64,000 nt of DNA from Dysgonomonas sp. PF1-14 (GCF_029892965.1 NZ_JARXWN010000007.1:124001-188000), one strand, 5' to 3'; shown: positions 51,078 through 60,059, numbered from the stretch's first letter. Numbers and translations: made by a program. The notes: generated by a model not told the origin, from the letters alone.

Positions 51078-51827
51078 TCAGTCTTTTTTATTCAGATTCG
51101 ATGGCATTTCCTCTTCCTCTAAATAATGATTTGATAAAACAGTTACCGGAGCCTTCTTCATAATCAGTAATTGGCATACCAATGTGAGCCATGTTATCAA
51201 AAATGGCAATGCTTTTAAAGCATAAGGTCTTACTATTTCTTTCTTTATATATGCCGGGGCAAGGTCGGAAGACCCCAGTACTGATAGTAGAATAGCTAAA
51301 ACAAGGAGTGTTATTACATATTTGTTATATGGCTTTTCTTGCAGAATGAACCATATTACAAAACCGCTCATTGCTATAATATATATACATGATTCGGAAC
51401 CGGAGCTAAAAAGTACGATAAAGATAAGAGCTGAAGCCAGAATGCCTAGTTGATACCGTAGATCGTTGTATAGGTTTATTTTTATATATTGTAGCCCAAA
51501 CAGGAACAAGGCCGGCACTAGGAATACAAAATTGGAAAGGTCGTACATGCCAAGTATCTTTTTTATCATTCCTATAGCTGAGATATTCTGCATTAAGGAA
51601 TCCGAATTATTAATGTTTTTGTGGACTAGTGATTCGTACCAATCGGCGTAGCTCTGTATAATAAACTCGGATGAGGAGAAGAACATTGGTAAAACAAAGA
51701 AAACGGCACACCAAAAGATAAACGAAGCACTAAACTTGATTTTATTTTTTGAAAAGAAAAAGAAAGCAAGCCCGACTATCTCATATAGTTTGATGAAAAA
51801 GCCTAGAGCGATTAAACAGAGTCGCAC
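51078..51827 (-). pseudogene. 5'-truncated polytopic membrane protein, GT87/DUF2029-like
   Basis: A 249-residue remnant with seven or so hydrophobic helices. The phrase LIALGFFIKLYEIVGLAFFFFSK resembles the central part of GT87/DUF2029-type mannosyltransferases, which are near 400 aa, so about 150 N-terminal residues seem missing. The frame opens with a GTG at 51827 and runs a further 17 codons upstream into GC-rich text of repeat R2, where the homologous sequence stops. No N-terminal fragment is found on the other side of the repeat. The gene is probably inactive, truncated by a rearrangement at the repeat. The family identification is moderate. Confidence 0.65.
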
Positions 51828-51846
51828 GCGCCGACAAGGCAGGGTA

Positions 51847-52144
51847 ATCGTCCCCCAATCGTGCGTCAGCCTGCGCCGTTAGCTTTATGGACGGGGTACC
51901 CGTAGGGAGAGAAAGGCGTGAAACAAAAACGTGTTTGAGCTGAACTATCGGTTCGTATTATACAAATCTTAGAGCGAGTTTTTTTGTTTAGCCTTTGAGC
52001 CCTTTAACGGGTCGGCCTATGAAGCGGGGCGCTAAAGACTTTTTGATTCCTTTTGCGGCTTTGGGCAAAAGGAATGTAAGTAATCTGTGATTACGCGCAG
52101 TAATATGAAATAGAACATATTAATCCAACTACTGCTTCATATGA
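51847..52144 (+). repeat. Dispersed GC-richer repeat R2, copy A
   Basis: About 255 bp are nearly identical to 58211-58463 in the same orientation, with weaker similarity for another 40 bp. Landmarks: ATCGTCCCCCAATCGTGCG at the start, CGGTTCGTATTATACAAATC in the middle, an 11-bp inverted repeat ATTCCTTTTGC...GCAAAAGGAAT (52046-52056 with 52065-52075), and CTGTGATTACGCGCAG at the end. No protein of note. It adjoins the truncated gene. A hairpin module resembling one in R1 copy c (TAGGGGC...TATGCCCGTTTA) follows at 52155-52184. Confidence 0.82.
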
Positions 52145-52196
52145 GTTATAAATATAGGGGCTGACCCGCGTGTATGCCCGTTTACAAAAAGAATAT

Positions 52197-53882
52197 CTAA
52201 TAGCTGAACTCGTACTCATAGCTGCTCTCATTACCACAGCCATCTTTTGCTGTAAATACCAGCTTATGCTTCTGTCCTTTTTTCAGACGCGATGGATCAA
52301 ACTTATAGCTATATACAGGCGATTTCATGTCGTTCTCGAACAGGGCAAAGCCTCCGTCTATAGTCCCCCGATATGAAGCTATACCACTTTTATCGTCCAC
52401 CAAACGAATCTTTATTTCTTTCTGCGCTACCCATTTAGCCGGAAGCACTGGGGTGATTACAGGTGCTTTAGTATCGGAACTCACAGCGTATGTATGTCCG
52501 AGTTCACGTAGCTTTACAGTAACGGCTCCGTTATCATATGTACCACCCACCCACGACTCTTTACCATTCTTATTTATGCGCACAATACCATACTGAGACT
52601 TGTTCGGCAAGCTGTCTCTGGTCAGTTTGATAGTCATTGTAGCAGAGCCATGCAACGGCACATACGTATCATTCACCTTATATATAGATGAAAGATAAGA
52701 AGGGGTCTGCGTGCGGTTCATTACAAAACACAGATCATCATACAGATTTCCTTTAGGTATAGTTATCGAAAACAGATCGGCGGCATAGTGGTTATCTTCG
52801 TCCCATGCCATCTTTTCCGAACAGCCATCCAATTGTGGTATCTCCTGTTTTTTTCCAGTCAGGCTGAATGAGTAAGTTGTTTTATTACCATAAATATCTT
52901 CCAACTCGTAGCGAAAAGCGTATGTTTTTTCCTGATCTATATCTATATAACCGTTATTCACAGCCTTATAGATAGGTAGACCGTTACCCGGTTCTATAAA
53001 AGATTTTTGATAAAAGGCTTTCTTTTCCGACCAGAAGTCAAAATCTATCAGACTGTTTATCATACGGGTTTTATCGAAGTCTACCGAAACTATATCGGAT
53101 GCAAATATCTCTTTATTATCGCAGAACAAGCGCACTTTCTTTACCCCATATATATTGGTAGTGCCCGGCATACGGTCGTTGGCATATACCCCCAGTCCGA
53201 TTCGTCCCCATACCTTTATTGTATCTTTTATTGCCGAATAGCCTCCTTTTTTAAGAACAGTCACCGGCTCTCTCATAGGGCTGCTGCTTCCGTTCACTAC
53301 TCCCGCCCCTCTGACAGGATAGATTCCTATACCTTTCATCTGAGGTGCTACACCATCGGCTACTTGTGTTTTATAATACTCTAACGGATCGAGGGCAACC
53401 TGATCGGCCGTATTACGTATTTCGAAGTGTACGTGTGGGCCACCGGAAGAACCGGTATTGCCGCTGTAAGCGATCAATTCTCCTCTCTTTACCGGAAACT
53501 GAGCAGCATCTAAAGACAGATCAACTCTGTAGCTTTCTTTTTCATATTGCTTTTCCTTTATATATTCTACAAATCGGGGCGCATAACTATTCAGATGTCC
53601 GTAAACGCTTGTCTGCCCAGACGGATGGTTTACATAAATAGCCAGACCATAACCCGAGGGAGAAACAGATATACGTGAAATATAACCATCGGCAATAGAA
53701 TATACAGGCTTGTTTATTACCGCCTGTGTCTTGAGATCTATCCCCGAATGAAAGTGATTGGGACGAAGTTCTCCGAAATTGGCACTAAGGACAATCGGAA
53801 TATCGAGAGGCGACCTGTATTTGTCCTGAGCAGATAGAACAGTTGTATATATAAGGAATAGAAATATGAATATTCTTTTCAT
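52197..53882 (-). CDS. M23 family metallopeptidase
   Basis: A 561-aa exported peptidase. Signal peptide MKRIFIFLFLIYTTVLSAQ. The LytM/M23 domain occupies about residues 25-165, with zinc ligands in HFHSGID (His45, Asp49) and the HVHFE motif. A long C-terminal region of about 380 residues, beta-rich, follows (YAFRYELEDIYGNKTTYSFSLTG, LVFTAKDGCGNESSYEYEF). M23 enzymes cut peptidoglycan cross-links or lack activity and serve as amidase activators; here all metal ligands are present. It has a full consensus promoter upstream. Confidence 0.93.
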   Translation of the reverse strand: MKRIFIFLFLIYTTVLSAQDKYRSPLDIPIVLSANFGELRPNHFHSGIDLKTQAVINKPVYSIADGYISRISVSPSGYGLAIYVNHPSGQTSVYGHLNSYAPRFVEYIKEKQYEKESYRVDLSLDAAQFPVKRGELIAYSGNTGSSGGPHVHFEIRNTADQVALDPLEYYKTQVADGVAPQMKGIGIYPVRGAGVVNGSSSPMREPVTVLKKGGYSAIKDTIKVWGRIGLGVYANDRMPGTTNIYGVKKVRLFCDNKEIFASDIVSVDFDKTRMINSLIDFDFWSEKKAFYQKSFIEPGNGLPIYKAVNNGYIDIDQEKTYAFRYELEDIYGNKTTYSFSLTGKKQEIPQLDGCSEKMAWDEDNHYAADLFSITIPKGNLYDDLCFVMNRTQTPSYLSSIYKVNDTYVPLHGSATMTIKLTRDSLPNKSQYGIVRINKNGKESWVGGTYDNGAVTVKLRELGHTYAVSSDTKAPVITPVLPAKWVAQKEIKIRLVDDKSGIASYRGTIDGGFALFENDMKSPVYSYKFDPSRLKKGQKHKLVFTAKDGCGNESSYEYEFSY

Positions 53883-53911
53883 TGGATTGTGTATGATTAA
53901 TTAAAGTGCTG

Positions 53912-53943
53912 CAAAAGTAGAAGTTTTTAATGATTTTGACAAA
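53912..53943 (-). promoter_or_regulatory. Promoter of the M23 peptidase gene
   Basis: On the minus strand TTTG (53943-53940), 20 nt, then TACTTTTG (53919-53912), 29 bp before the ATG. Confidence 0.83.
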
Positions 53944-54060
53944 ACCATTAACAGTTCATAACTTGCAGATGATATCTGTTATGGTATCATTTTCAATTTA
54001 TCTATATAACAAATACTGATTGGCATAAATAATTATGATTACAGATTAATCAGATAGCGA

Positions 54061-54579
54061 TTACACCAGATCAAATTCAAAAATCTCTCCATATTCCGCC
54101 ATATTATCGAATGCACCGGATAGCTCGGCTTTACCAAAATATACGCGGAAGCAATTAATTACCCCACCATGTGCAAAAATAATAACGGATGAATAATCCT
54201 CTTCTTTCAGTTCATCGAGAAAAGAAGCTACTCTGTCGTACATCTGTCTGAACGATTCGCCATTAGGTGTAGGTGTATTCACCCAATCTTTTTCCCATTC
54301 TGCGATGTCCATTTTATCCCATTGCTTCATTTCCCAGTCGCCCATATACATTTCTTTCAGGCGGTCGTACAGCCTGATATCGGTATAACCACAATACTCG
54401 GCGAGGCATTTACTTCTGCTCAAAGGACTGGAAAATACGGCATCGTAGGGTATATCTTTCAGCTTTTGTTTTACTGCCTCCGCCTCTTCTTCAAAGGTAT
54501 GTTTCAATGGCACATCGGTTTGTCCGTAACAAAGCCCCTCTACTCCTACCGCCGTATGGCGCACTATATATATTTTCAT
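54061..54579 (-). CDS. Histidine phosphatase family protein (alpha-ribazole phosphatase-like)
   Basis: A 172-aa phosphoglycerate-mutase-fold phosphatase. The catalytic His is in YIVRHTAVGVEG (RHT); other active-site parts are FSSPLSRSKCLAEY and IFAHGGVINCFR. The early phrase CYGQTDVPL is typical of CobC-like alpha-ribazole phosphatases of cobalamin synthesis. No other cobalamin gene is in the window, so the substrate is uncertain. Confidence 0.88.
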   Translation of the reverse strand: MKIYIVRHTAVGVEGLCYGQTDVPLKHTFEEEAEAVKQKLKDIPYDAVFSSPLSRSKCLAEYCGYTDIRLYDRLKEMYMGDWEMKQWDKMDIAEWEKDWVNTPTPNGESFRQMYDRVASFLDELKEEDYSSVIIFAHGGVINCFRVYFGKAELSGAFDNMAEYGEIFEFDLV

Positions 54580-54740
54580 GTATGGTATCTGATTAAATAT
54601 TGATTTCGGATAAAAACAAAGGTAAAAATAATATTGTACCTTTGAAAGCAGTGTATAAAATGAAGAGTTATTTATCTATAAGATATGTTCAGTTAACAGT
54701 TAACAACCAAAATAAGTATAACGATGAAACATGTAAAAAA

Positions 54741-54830
54741 TGTGAGGTTTTAGTCAAAATTATCTCACGCAAAGACGCGAAGGCGCAAAGTAAAATACTT
54801 GTAACTCTTGTAAGGTTTTTGTTAAAAACG
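54741..54830 (+). repeat. Dispersed modular repeat R1, partial copy e
   Basis: GAGGTTTTAGTCAAAAT, then CTCACGCAAAGACGCGAAGG, CTTGTAACTCTTGTAAGG and a closing TTTTTGTTAAAA. The central block of the full copies is missing. It lies just upstream of the B3/B4 gene and creates a spurious 85-codon extension of that frame. Confidence 0.72.
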
Positions 54831-54854
54831 AAAAATATTGAATTGATTATAAAT

Positions 54855-55520
54855 ATGTTAAATGTAATAGTATCAGATGAAATAAAGAAAGCCTGCCCCG
54901 AATTTTCAGGTGCAGCGATATTAGCAAAAGTAAAAAACAGTCTGTACAACGAAGGCTTGTGGAAACAGATAGACGCTTTGGTGAAAGAATATAAAGCCGG
55001 ACATGCAATAGAAGATATCAAAAACAATCGTGCGATCGCTGCCACACGCACTGCCTACAAACGGCTGGGGAAAGACCCCAACCGCTACCGCCCTTCATCG
55101 GAAGCGCTTTGCCGCCGCATTGTCAGGGGATTACCGCTATATCAAATAGATACGCTGGTTGACATGATTAATCTGGTTTCTATACGCACAGGTTATTCTA
55201 TTGGCGGATTCGATGTCGACAAGATAGAAGGCGATACGCTTACACTGGGTGTAGGCATGGCAGATGAACCATACGATGCCATCGGACGGGGAATACTGAA
55301 TATAGAAGGATTACCTGTCTACAGAGACGACTCAGGCGGCATAGGTACCCCAACCAGCGACCACGAACGCACCAAAATAGGAATAGAAACGACTAACTTT
55401 CTGGCTATAATAAACGGATATAGCGGAAAAGACGGATTGCTGGAAGCTGTAGAATATATGCAAAATTTATTAAGGGAATATGCAGATTCGGATGGCGGAC
55501 AAATAATTTATTTTCAATAA
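54855..55520 (+). CDS. B3/B4 tRNA-binding domain protein
   Basis: A 221-aa protein of the B3/B4 domain family, the fold found in the beta subunit of phenylalanyl-tRNA synthetase, here free-standing. Visible family stretches: YKRLGKDPNRYRPSSEALCRRI, LVDMINLVSIRTGYSIGGFD and DEPYDAIGRGILNIEGLPVYRDD. Free-standing members are proposed to edit mischarged tRNAs or bind amino acids; not proven. The ATG at 54855 is chosen because the frame upstream (to 54600) is R1 repeat sequence and the family starts here. The unknown 376-aa gene follows after 1 bp. Confidence 0.88.
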   Translation: MLNVIVSDEIKKACPEFSGAAILAKVKNSLYNEGLWKQIDALVKEYKAGHAIEDIKNNRAIAATRTAYKRLGKDPNRYRPSSEALCRRIVRGLPLYQIDTLVDMINLVSIRTGYSIGGFDVDKIEGDTLTLGVGMADEPYDAIGRGILNIEGLPVYRDDSGGIGTPTSDHERTKIGIETTNFLAIINGYSGKDGLLEAVEYMQNLLREYADSDGGQIIYFQ

Positions 55521-55521
55521 T

Positions 55522-56652
55522 ATGGGAGCATTTTTCACGAATATCCAAATTAAGGTATCATCAGGTGGTACTGAATCTAGAGAACAGGTTATTGAATGTG
55601 TAAAGCAGATCAATATTGAGAAAGGTTACAAATCAGTAGATTCTGCAGAAAAAGCTGATAAATCCGTTATTATATCATCTGCCAATAATACATCATGGAT
55701 AGCTGTATATGACGAAGATGTTGAATGTCAGAGTTTAGAAACATTAAATTCATTAGCTACGTCTCTATCAAGAAAACTAGATACTACAACGCTGAGTATT
55801 TTGGTAAACGATAGCGACTACGTCTACATCGGCTTAAACAAAAATGGAGCGACAGTCGATACTATTTCGAACCTGAATGAGAATATGGATATAGATTTCT
55901 CCAATAACCAACCGGATGAATGGAAAAATCTTATACTTGAGGATTCTTTTTCTTTTGATGAGTTAAAAAAAGCTTGGGAAGAGAGGGAGATATTCGTTGA
56001 ATCGTTTCTGAACAGTTTTGCTAAACTATTCGATATATCACAACAGAATATAAGTGAAGGATACAATTATCTTTTAGAAAGCGAGCTGATAGCTGGAACT
56101 ATACTACATTTTATAAAAGAAAAAAAGGAAGCATCAGAAAGGAAACCGATACCTGTATCTTTAAATATGCTCGCAAGAGAAGGTGATTTGAATTTCCGGT
56201 CAAATACAACAAATAAGGTTAGATGGATTATTACAAACTTTGGTGAAGCATCTCATGGCATTGATATAATGCTAACCGGAGAGAGCATAGAGAATAACTA
56301 TATCCGTCCTAAATCGGCAAGAATCAAATCTTTTATAGATCACACAGATTTATATATATACAACGGTTCATTTATCGAAACCAAAACTCAGACAGGTGAA
56401 AAGATGTTCTATATAAGACTCGAAGAATTTGAAATTCCTAAAGGAGAAAAGCCTTCTTCCGAGATGAATAGGAAGGAGCAAGATCGCATCTATCAGCTGC
56501 TTTACAATATATCTATTGCTATTGAAATAGAGTTTGAAGAACTTGAAAAATGTGAAAGCAATTTGAGTTTCTTTGTCAGCCCTTTTCTTAACAGGCAAAT
56601 AGGCACATATTATGAATCCTTATTGGTAAATAATGCAGCGGAAATGACATGA
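55522..56652 (+). CDS. Conserved hypothetical protein, 376 aa
   Basis: A soluble, acidic protein starting MGAFFTNIQIKVSSGGTESREQ. The N-terminal region (WIAVYDEDVECQSLETLNSLATSLSRKLD, ILVNDSDYVYIGLNKNG) has the layout of an uncharacterised family I have seen in Gram-positive and other bacteria with similar FFTN...WI.VYDE openings, but I cannot name it. The middle (about 130-190) is helical and charged. The C-terminal part has beta strands (KMFYIRLEEFEIPKGE). No signal peptide, membrane helix or catalytic motif. It is tightly placed: 1 bp after the B3/B4 gene and overlapping nnr by 4 bp. Confidence 0.75.
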   Translation: MGAFFTNIQIKVSSGGTESREQVIECVKQINIEKGYKSVDSAEKADKSVIISSANNTSWIAVYDEDVECQSLETLNSLATSLSRKLDTTTLSILVNDSDYVYIGLNKNGATVDTISNLNENMDIDFSNNQPDEWKNLILEDSFSFDELKKAWEEREIFVESFLNSFAKLFDISQQNISEGYNYLLESELIAGTILHFIKEKKEASERKPIPVSLNMLAREGDLNFRSNTTNKVRWIITNFGEASHGIDIMLTGESIENNYIRPKSARIKSFIDHTDLYIYNGSFIETKTQTGEKMFYIRLEEFEIPKGEKPSSEMNRKEQDRIYQLLYNISIAIEIEFEELEKCESNLSFFVSPFLNRQIGTYYESLLVNNAAEMT

Positions 56653-58103
56653 AAATACTGACGGGAAAAGACATAAAAGAAGCTGACCGATATACTATCG
56701 CGAATGAACCGATAAGCTCTATCGACCTGATGGAAAGAGCATCAGAAAGCATTGCCCAATGGATATGCCGTAATATAGATAAAGAATATTCCTTGCTGTT
56801 CTTTGTCGGAAAGGGGAATAATGGTGGTGACGGGCTGGCTGTTGCGCGCATATTATCACAGAAGGGCTACAAATGTTCGGTCTGCCTTGCCTACGCAAAG
56901 GAGCAACTATCGGAGGAATGCCTTACTAACCTGAAACGCCTGCCCGACAATGTAATATCCGGTAATACAAACAGTATAAGCAGTGACACCATTATCGTCG
57001 ATGCCCTGCTGGGCACAGGTGTGAAAGGTGAAATCCAAGAACCTCTGGCAAGTATTGTACATACAATAAACAGCTTACCGAACAGCGTTATCTCCATCGA
57101 CCTGCCATCAGGGATGATCAGCGAGTTCGGCAATGCTGAACAACTGATTGTCAAAGCTGATACAACCCTTACACTGCAATTTCCCAAACTGGCGATGCTT
57201 CTACCCGAAGCCGGAGAATACTGTGGCAATATAGAAATCCTACCCATCGGCTTGAGCCAAGAATATGTAGACAACACCCCTACCTTATATCACTATGTGA
57301 CAGAAGATCTGATAAAAAGCATCGTTCTGAAACGTGATAAGTTCGCACACAAAGGAACATACGGTCACGCTCTGCTCATTTGCGGATCGAGGGGTATGGC
57401 GGGTGCGGCAATTTTGTCTACAGGCGCGGCGTTACGTTCGGGCTGTGGATTGGTCACCCTGCATATACCTGCCGATGAGCGTATGGCAGTACAAGCAACT
57501 TATCCGTCGGCAATGCTGAGCCTTGACAAGGATTTGTGTTTCTCGGAATTACCTTCCGATATTTCCAGATATACATCTGTCGGTATTGGCTGTGGACTGG
57601 GGCAGGCAGCACAGACTGTTGAAGCTTTCGGACAACTGCTACAAGCAACATCAAAGCCGATGGTTATAGATGCCGATGCTTTGAATATCCTGTCAGAGCA
57701 TCCCGAACTAAAGAAATATATTCCGGAAGGCTCTATTCTCACCCCTCATCCGGGTGAATTGCAACGCCTTGTCGGAAAATGGGAAGACGAAGAGCAAAAA
57801 ATAAGATTGGTCAGAAAACTGGCATCGAAACTGCAAACTGTTGTGATTGTAAAAGGTGCGCATACTATGGTCTGCCTGCCGGATGGCAATTGCTATTTCA
57901 ACTCTACCGGGAATAGCGGTATGGCAAAGGGTGGAAGCGGCGATGTACTCACCGGATATATCACCGGACTACTCGCACGCGGATACAACGCCCCTCATGC
58001 TGCTATACTGGGTGTGTACAGGCATGGACAAGCGGGAGACAAAGCTGCTCTGAAGCATGGTATAGAGGGAATGAACAGCAGGGATATGATAGATGAATTG
58101 TGA
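56649..58103 (+). CDS. nnr: Bifunctional NAD(P)H-hydrate epimerase / ADP-dependent dehydratase
   Basis: A 484-aa metabolite-repair enzyme. The N-terminal YjeF_N epimerase domain (residues about 1-205) has FVGKGNNGGDGLAVARIL and VDALLGTGVKGEI. The C-terminal carbohydrate-kinase-like dehydratase (about 215-484) has KGTYGHALLICGSRGMAGAA, VIDADALNIL, LTPHPGELQRL and GNSGMAKGGSGDVLTGYI, holding the catalytic Asp. It converts damaged NAD(P)HX back to NAD(P)H in the cytosol. Its ATG overlaps the stop of the 376-aa gene (ATGA). Confidence 0.97.
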   Translation: MKILTGKDIKEADRYTIANEPISSIDLMERASESIAQWICRNIDKEYSLLFFVGKGNNGGDGLAVARILSQKGYKCSVCLAYAKEQLSEECLTNLKRLPDNVISGNTNSISSDTIIVDALLGTGVKGEIQEPLASIVHTINSLPNSVISIDLPSGMISEFGNAEQLIVKADTTLTLQFPKLAMLLPEAGEYCGNIEILPIGLSQEYVDNTPTLYHYVTEDLIKSIVLKRDKFAHKGTYGHALLICGSRGMAGAAILSTGAALRSGCGLVTLHIPADERMAVQATYPSAMLSLDKDLCFSELPSDISRYTSVGIGCGLGQAAQTVEAFGQLLQATSKPMVIDADALNILSEHPELKKYIPEGSILTPHPGELQRLVGKWEDEEQKIRLVRKLASKLQTVVIVKGAHTMVCLPDGNCYFNSTGNSGMAKGGSGDVLTGYITGLLARGYNAPHAAILGVYRHGQAGDKAALKHGIEGMNSRDMIDEL

Positions 58104-58210
58104 ATTATGCTAATAGTATTTGAGGTTGCATTAAATAAACGTTTGTTTATTAGTTACTAGTTACTTCGCCCTTTGGGCAGTTACAAGTTACAAGTAAAAA
58201 CCCTTTATTT

Positions 58211-58505
58211 ATCGTCCCCCAATCGTGCGTCAGCCTGCGCCGTTAGCTTTATGGGCGGGGTATCCATCGGGCGAAAAAAGCGTGAAACAAAAACGTGTTT
58301 GAGCTGAATTATCGGTTCGTATTATACAAATCTTAGAGCGAGTTTTTTGTTTAGCCTTTGAACCCTTTAACGGGTCGGCCTATGAAGCGGGGCGCTAAAG
58401 ACTTTTTGATTCCTTTTGCGGCTTTGGGCAAAAGGAATGTAAGTAATCTGTGATTACGCGCAGAAAGAAATTGAACATATAATTTCAACTCCTGATTCGC
58501 ATTAT
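58211..58505 (+). repeat. Dispersed GC-richer repeat R2, copy B
   Basis: Same sequence and orientation as 51847-52144. It lies in the 644-bp gap after nnr. On its minus strand a 97-codon frame crosses it, but since its sequence is part of the repeat and lacks a family, I do not call it a gene. The gap before it (58104-58210) holds only AT-rich text with a weak AATAAAC/GTTTATT hairpin. Confidence 0.82.
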
Positions 58506-58514
58506 TTATATTTT

Positions 58515-58640
58515 TAGTTACCTCCACTTTTAAGTGGAGGAGATAAAATGTATGAGTACAAGTGGCTTTAGCCAAAATTATTTTGACTAAAGTCTTTTTG
58601 AAAAGTGTCTTATCCCACACCTTAAAAGGCGTGACAATTA
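58515..58640 (-). repeat. Three-hairpin REP-like repeat R3, copy 2
   Basis: Read on the minus strand: CACGCCTTTTAAGGTGTG hairpin, ACTTTAGTC...GGCTAAAGCC, then CCTCCACTT...AAGTGGAGG (58521-58540 on plus). Order and spacing match copy 1 at 23583-23707. Confidence 0.72.
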
Positions 58641-58747
58641 TCATTTTATTCTTTGTGTATTATCCGTTCTTTTTTTTGAAATAAATATGCTGTAAATATT
58701 GTTTTAATGAAAATTTATTTTCATATTTGTGATATCATTTTAATATC

Positions 58748-59662
58748 ATGATTAAATCAAATATGAAAACACTTGAAAAGAAATTTGAAGGAACAAAGGT
58801 GTCAGGATTTCTGGCAATTTTTATCGGAGTTGTTATCATTGCATGCCTTGTCTTTATCATCTCTCTGGAGCAGGTATGGTCTATCGGTTTAGGTATAGTA
58901 GGTATCATTCTCGTTATACCCGCTGTATTCTACGGACTTTTGATGGTGGAGCCTAACGAAACCCGTGTTATGATCTTTTTCGGAAAATATAAAGGAACCC
59001 TTACCGACAACGGATTCTTTTGGGTAAATCCTTTCTACTCTACACGCCGTATTCCTATCCGCGCGCGCAATCTGGATATCGAACCTGTAAAGGTGAACGA
59101 CAAGGTGGGTAATCCTATTATGATAGGTGCTGTACTTGTCTGGCGAGTGAAAGATACATACAAAGCTACTTTCGATATCGATTCGGCAGGACACAGTGTT
59201 ATGATGGCTGCTTCCAGCTTTGTGAAAGTACAGAGCGATGCTGCACTGCGTCAGGTGGCGGGGATGTATGCCTATGACAATAATAACCATGAGACTGATT
59301 CCATTACCTTGCGTTCGGATGGCGATGAGGTGAGCCAGAAACTTGAGGACGAGTTGAACAACCGCCTTGCTATAGCCGGTATAGAAGTGATAGAAGCCCG
59401 CATCAATTATCTGGCCTATGCAGCCGAGATAGCCAGTGTGATGCTTCGCCGCCAACAGGCCGATGCGATTATTGCCGCGCGCGAGAAGATTGTCGAAGGT
59501 GCTGTGAGCATGGTGCAGTTGGCTCTCGATAAATTGCAAAAAGATGAAATTGTAGATCTGGATGAAGAGCGTAAAGCCGCTATGGTAAGCAATCTGCTGG
59601 TAGTGCTTTGCGCCGATGAAGCCGCACAGCCTATTGTGAATGCCGGAACGTTACATCATTAA
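58748..59662 (+). CDS. SPFH (band 7) domain membrane protein
   Basis: A 304-aa protein. Two N-terminal hydrophobic helices (about residues 20-65) are followed by an SPFH domain ([38 protein letters not shown]) and a coiled segment ([42 protein letters not shown]). SPFH proteins form membrane-attached scaffolds and often regulate proteases or membrane order. Translation may start at 58748 or at Met6 (58763). The ribbon-helix-helix gene follows after 18 bp. Confidence 0.92.
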   Translation: MIKSNMKTLEKKFEGTKVSGFLAIFIGVVIIACLVFIISLEQVWSIGLGIVGIILVIPAVFYGLLMVEPNETRVMIFFGKYKGTLTDNGFFWVNPFYSTRRIPIRARNLDIEPVKVNDKVGNPIMIGAVLVWRVKDTYKATFDIDSAGHSVMMAASSFVKVQSDAALRQVAGMYAYDNNNHETDSITLRSDGDEVSQKLEDELNNRLAIAGIEVIEARINYLAYAAEIASVMLRRQQADAIIAAREKIVEGAVSMVQLALDKLQKDEIVDLDEERKAAMVSNLLVVLCADEAAQPIVNAGTLHH

Positions 59663-59680
59663 AATTATTACCTTTACAGC

Positions 59681-59866
59681 GTGGCAAAGAAAGAATCTAC
59701 CGTAAAAAGTTTCGTTCTGCGTGTCGATCAGGAAATGATGGATGCGATCGAGAAATGGGCTGCCGATGAATTTCGCAGTACCAACGGGCAGATACAGTAT
59801 ATTCTCGATCAGGCATTACGTAAAGCAGGACGTATCAAAAAGAACAAATCCGAAGAAATGAAATAG
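59681..59866 (+). CDS. Small ribbon-helix-helix-type DNA-binding protein
   Basis: A 61-aa protein with a GTG start. SFVLRVDQEMMDAIEKWAADEFRSTNGQIQYILDQALRKAGR has the beta strand, two helices and N-G-Q-I-Q turn of Arc/MetJ-type domains, so DNA binding is likely. From memory such a gene often follows this SPFH gene in Bacteroidota, so the pair is probably functional rather than chance. It may autoregulate the two-gene operon. No toxin gene is adjacent, so it is not an obvious antitoxin. A terminator follows. Confidence 0.82.
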   Translation: MAKKESTVKSFVLRVDQEMMDAIEKWAADEFRSTNGQIQYILDQALRKAGRIKKNKSEEMK

Positions 59867-59883
59867 ATAGAATGTTAATTAAG

Positions 59884-59915
59884 AAGCCGAACATAATAAA
59901 AGTTCGGCTTTTTTG
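59884..59915 (+). terminator. Terminator of the SPFH operon
   Basis: A 9-bp perfect stem (AAGCCGAAC 59884-59892 with 59902-59910), a 9-nt loop and a T run. Confidence 0.92.
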
Positions 59916-59990
59916 TTATATATAAGATAATACATGTACAATGTGGGTTAAAAACATGTAAATTTATTATTTATTATGTTTATAAATAAC

Positions 59991-59998
59991 TATCTTTG
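59991..59998 (+). promoter_or_regulatory. -7 element of the OmpA-like lipoprotein gene
   Basis: TATCTTTG, 62 bp before the ATG; no exact TTTG upstream. Confidence 0.5.
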
Positions 59999-60059
59999 CA
60001 CCGTTTTTTACTAAAGCAGGAACTTTACAATTCGAACATCGATAGAACAAAATTATTTT

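Noticed and set aside
58351-58644. 97-aa minus-strand frame across repeat R2 copy B
   Set aside because: It spans the junction of R3 and R2. The second copy of R2 does not keep the full frame, and no family is recognised.
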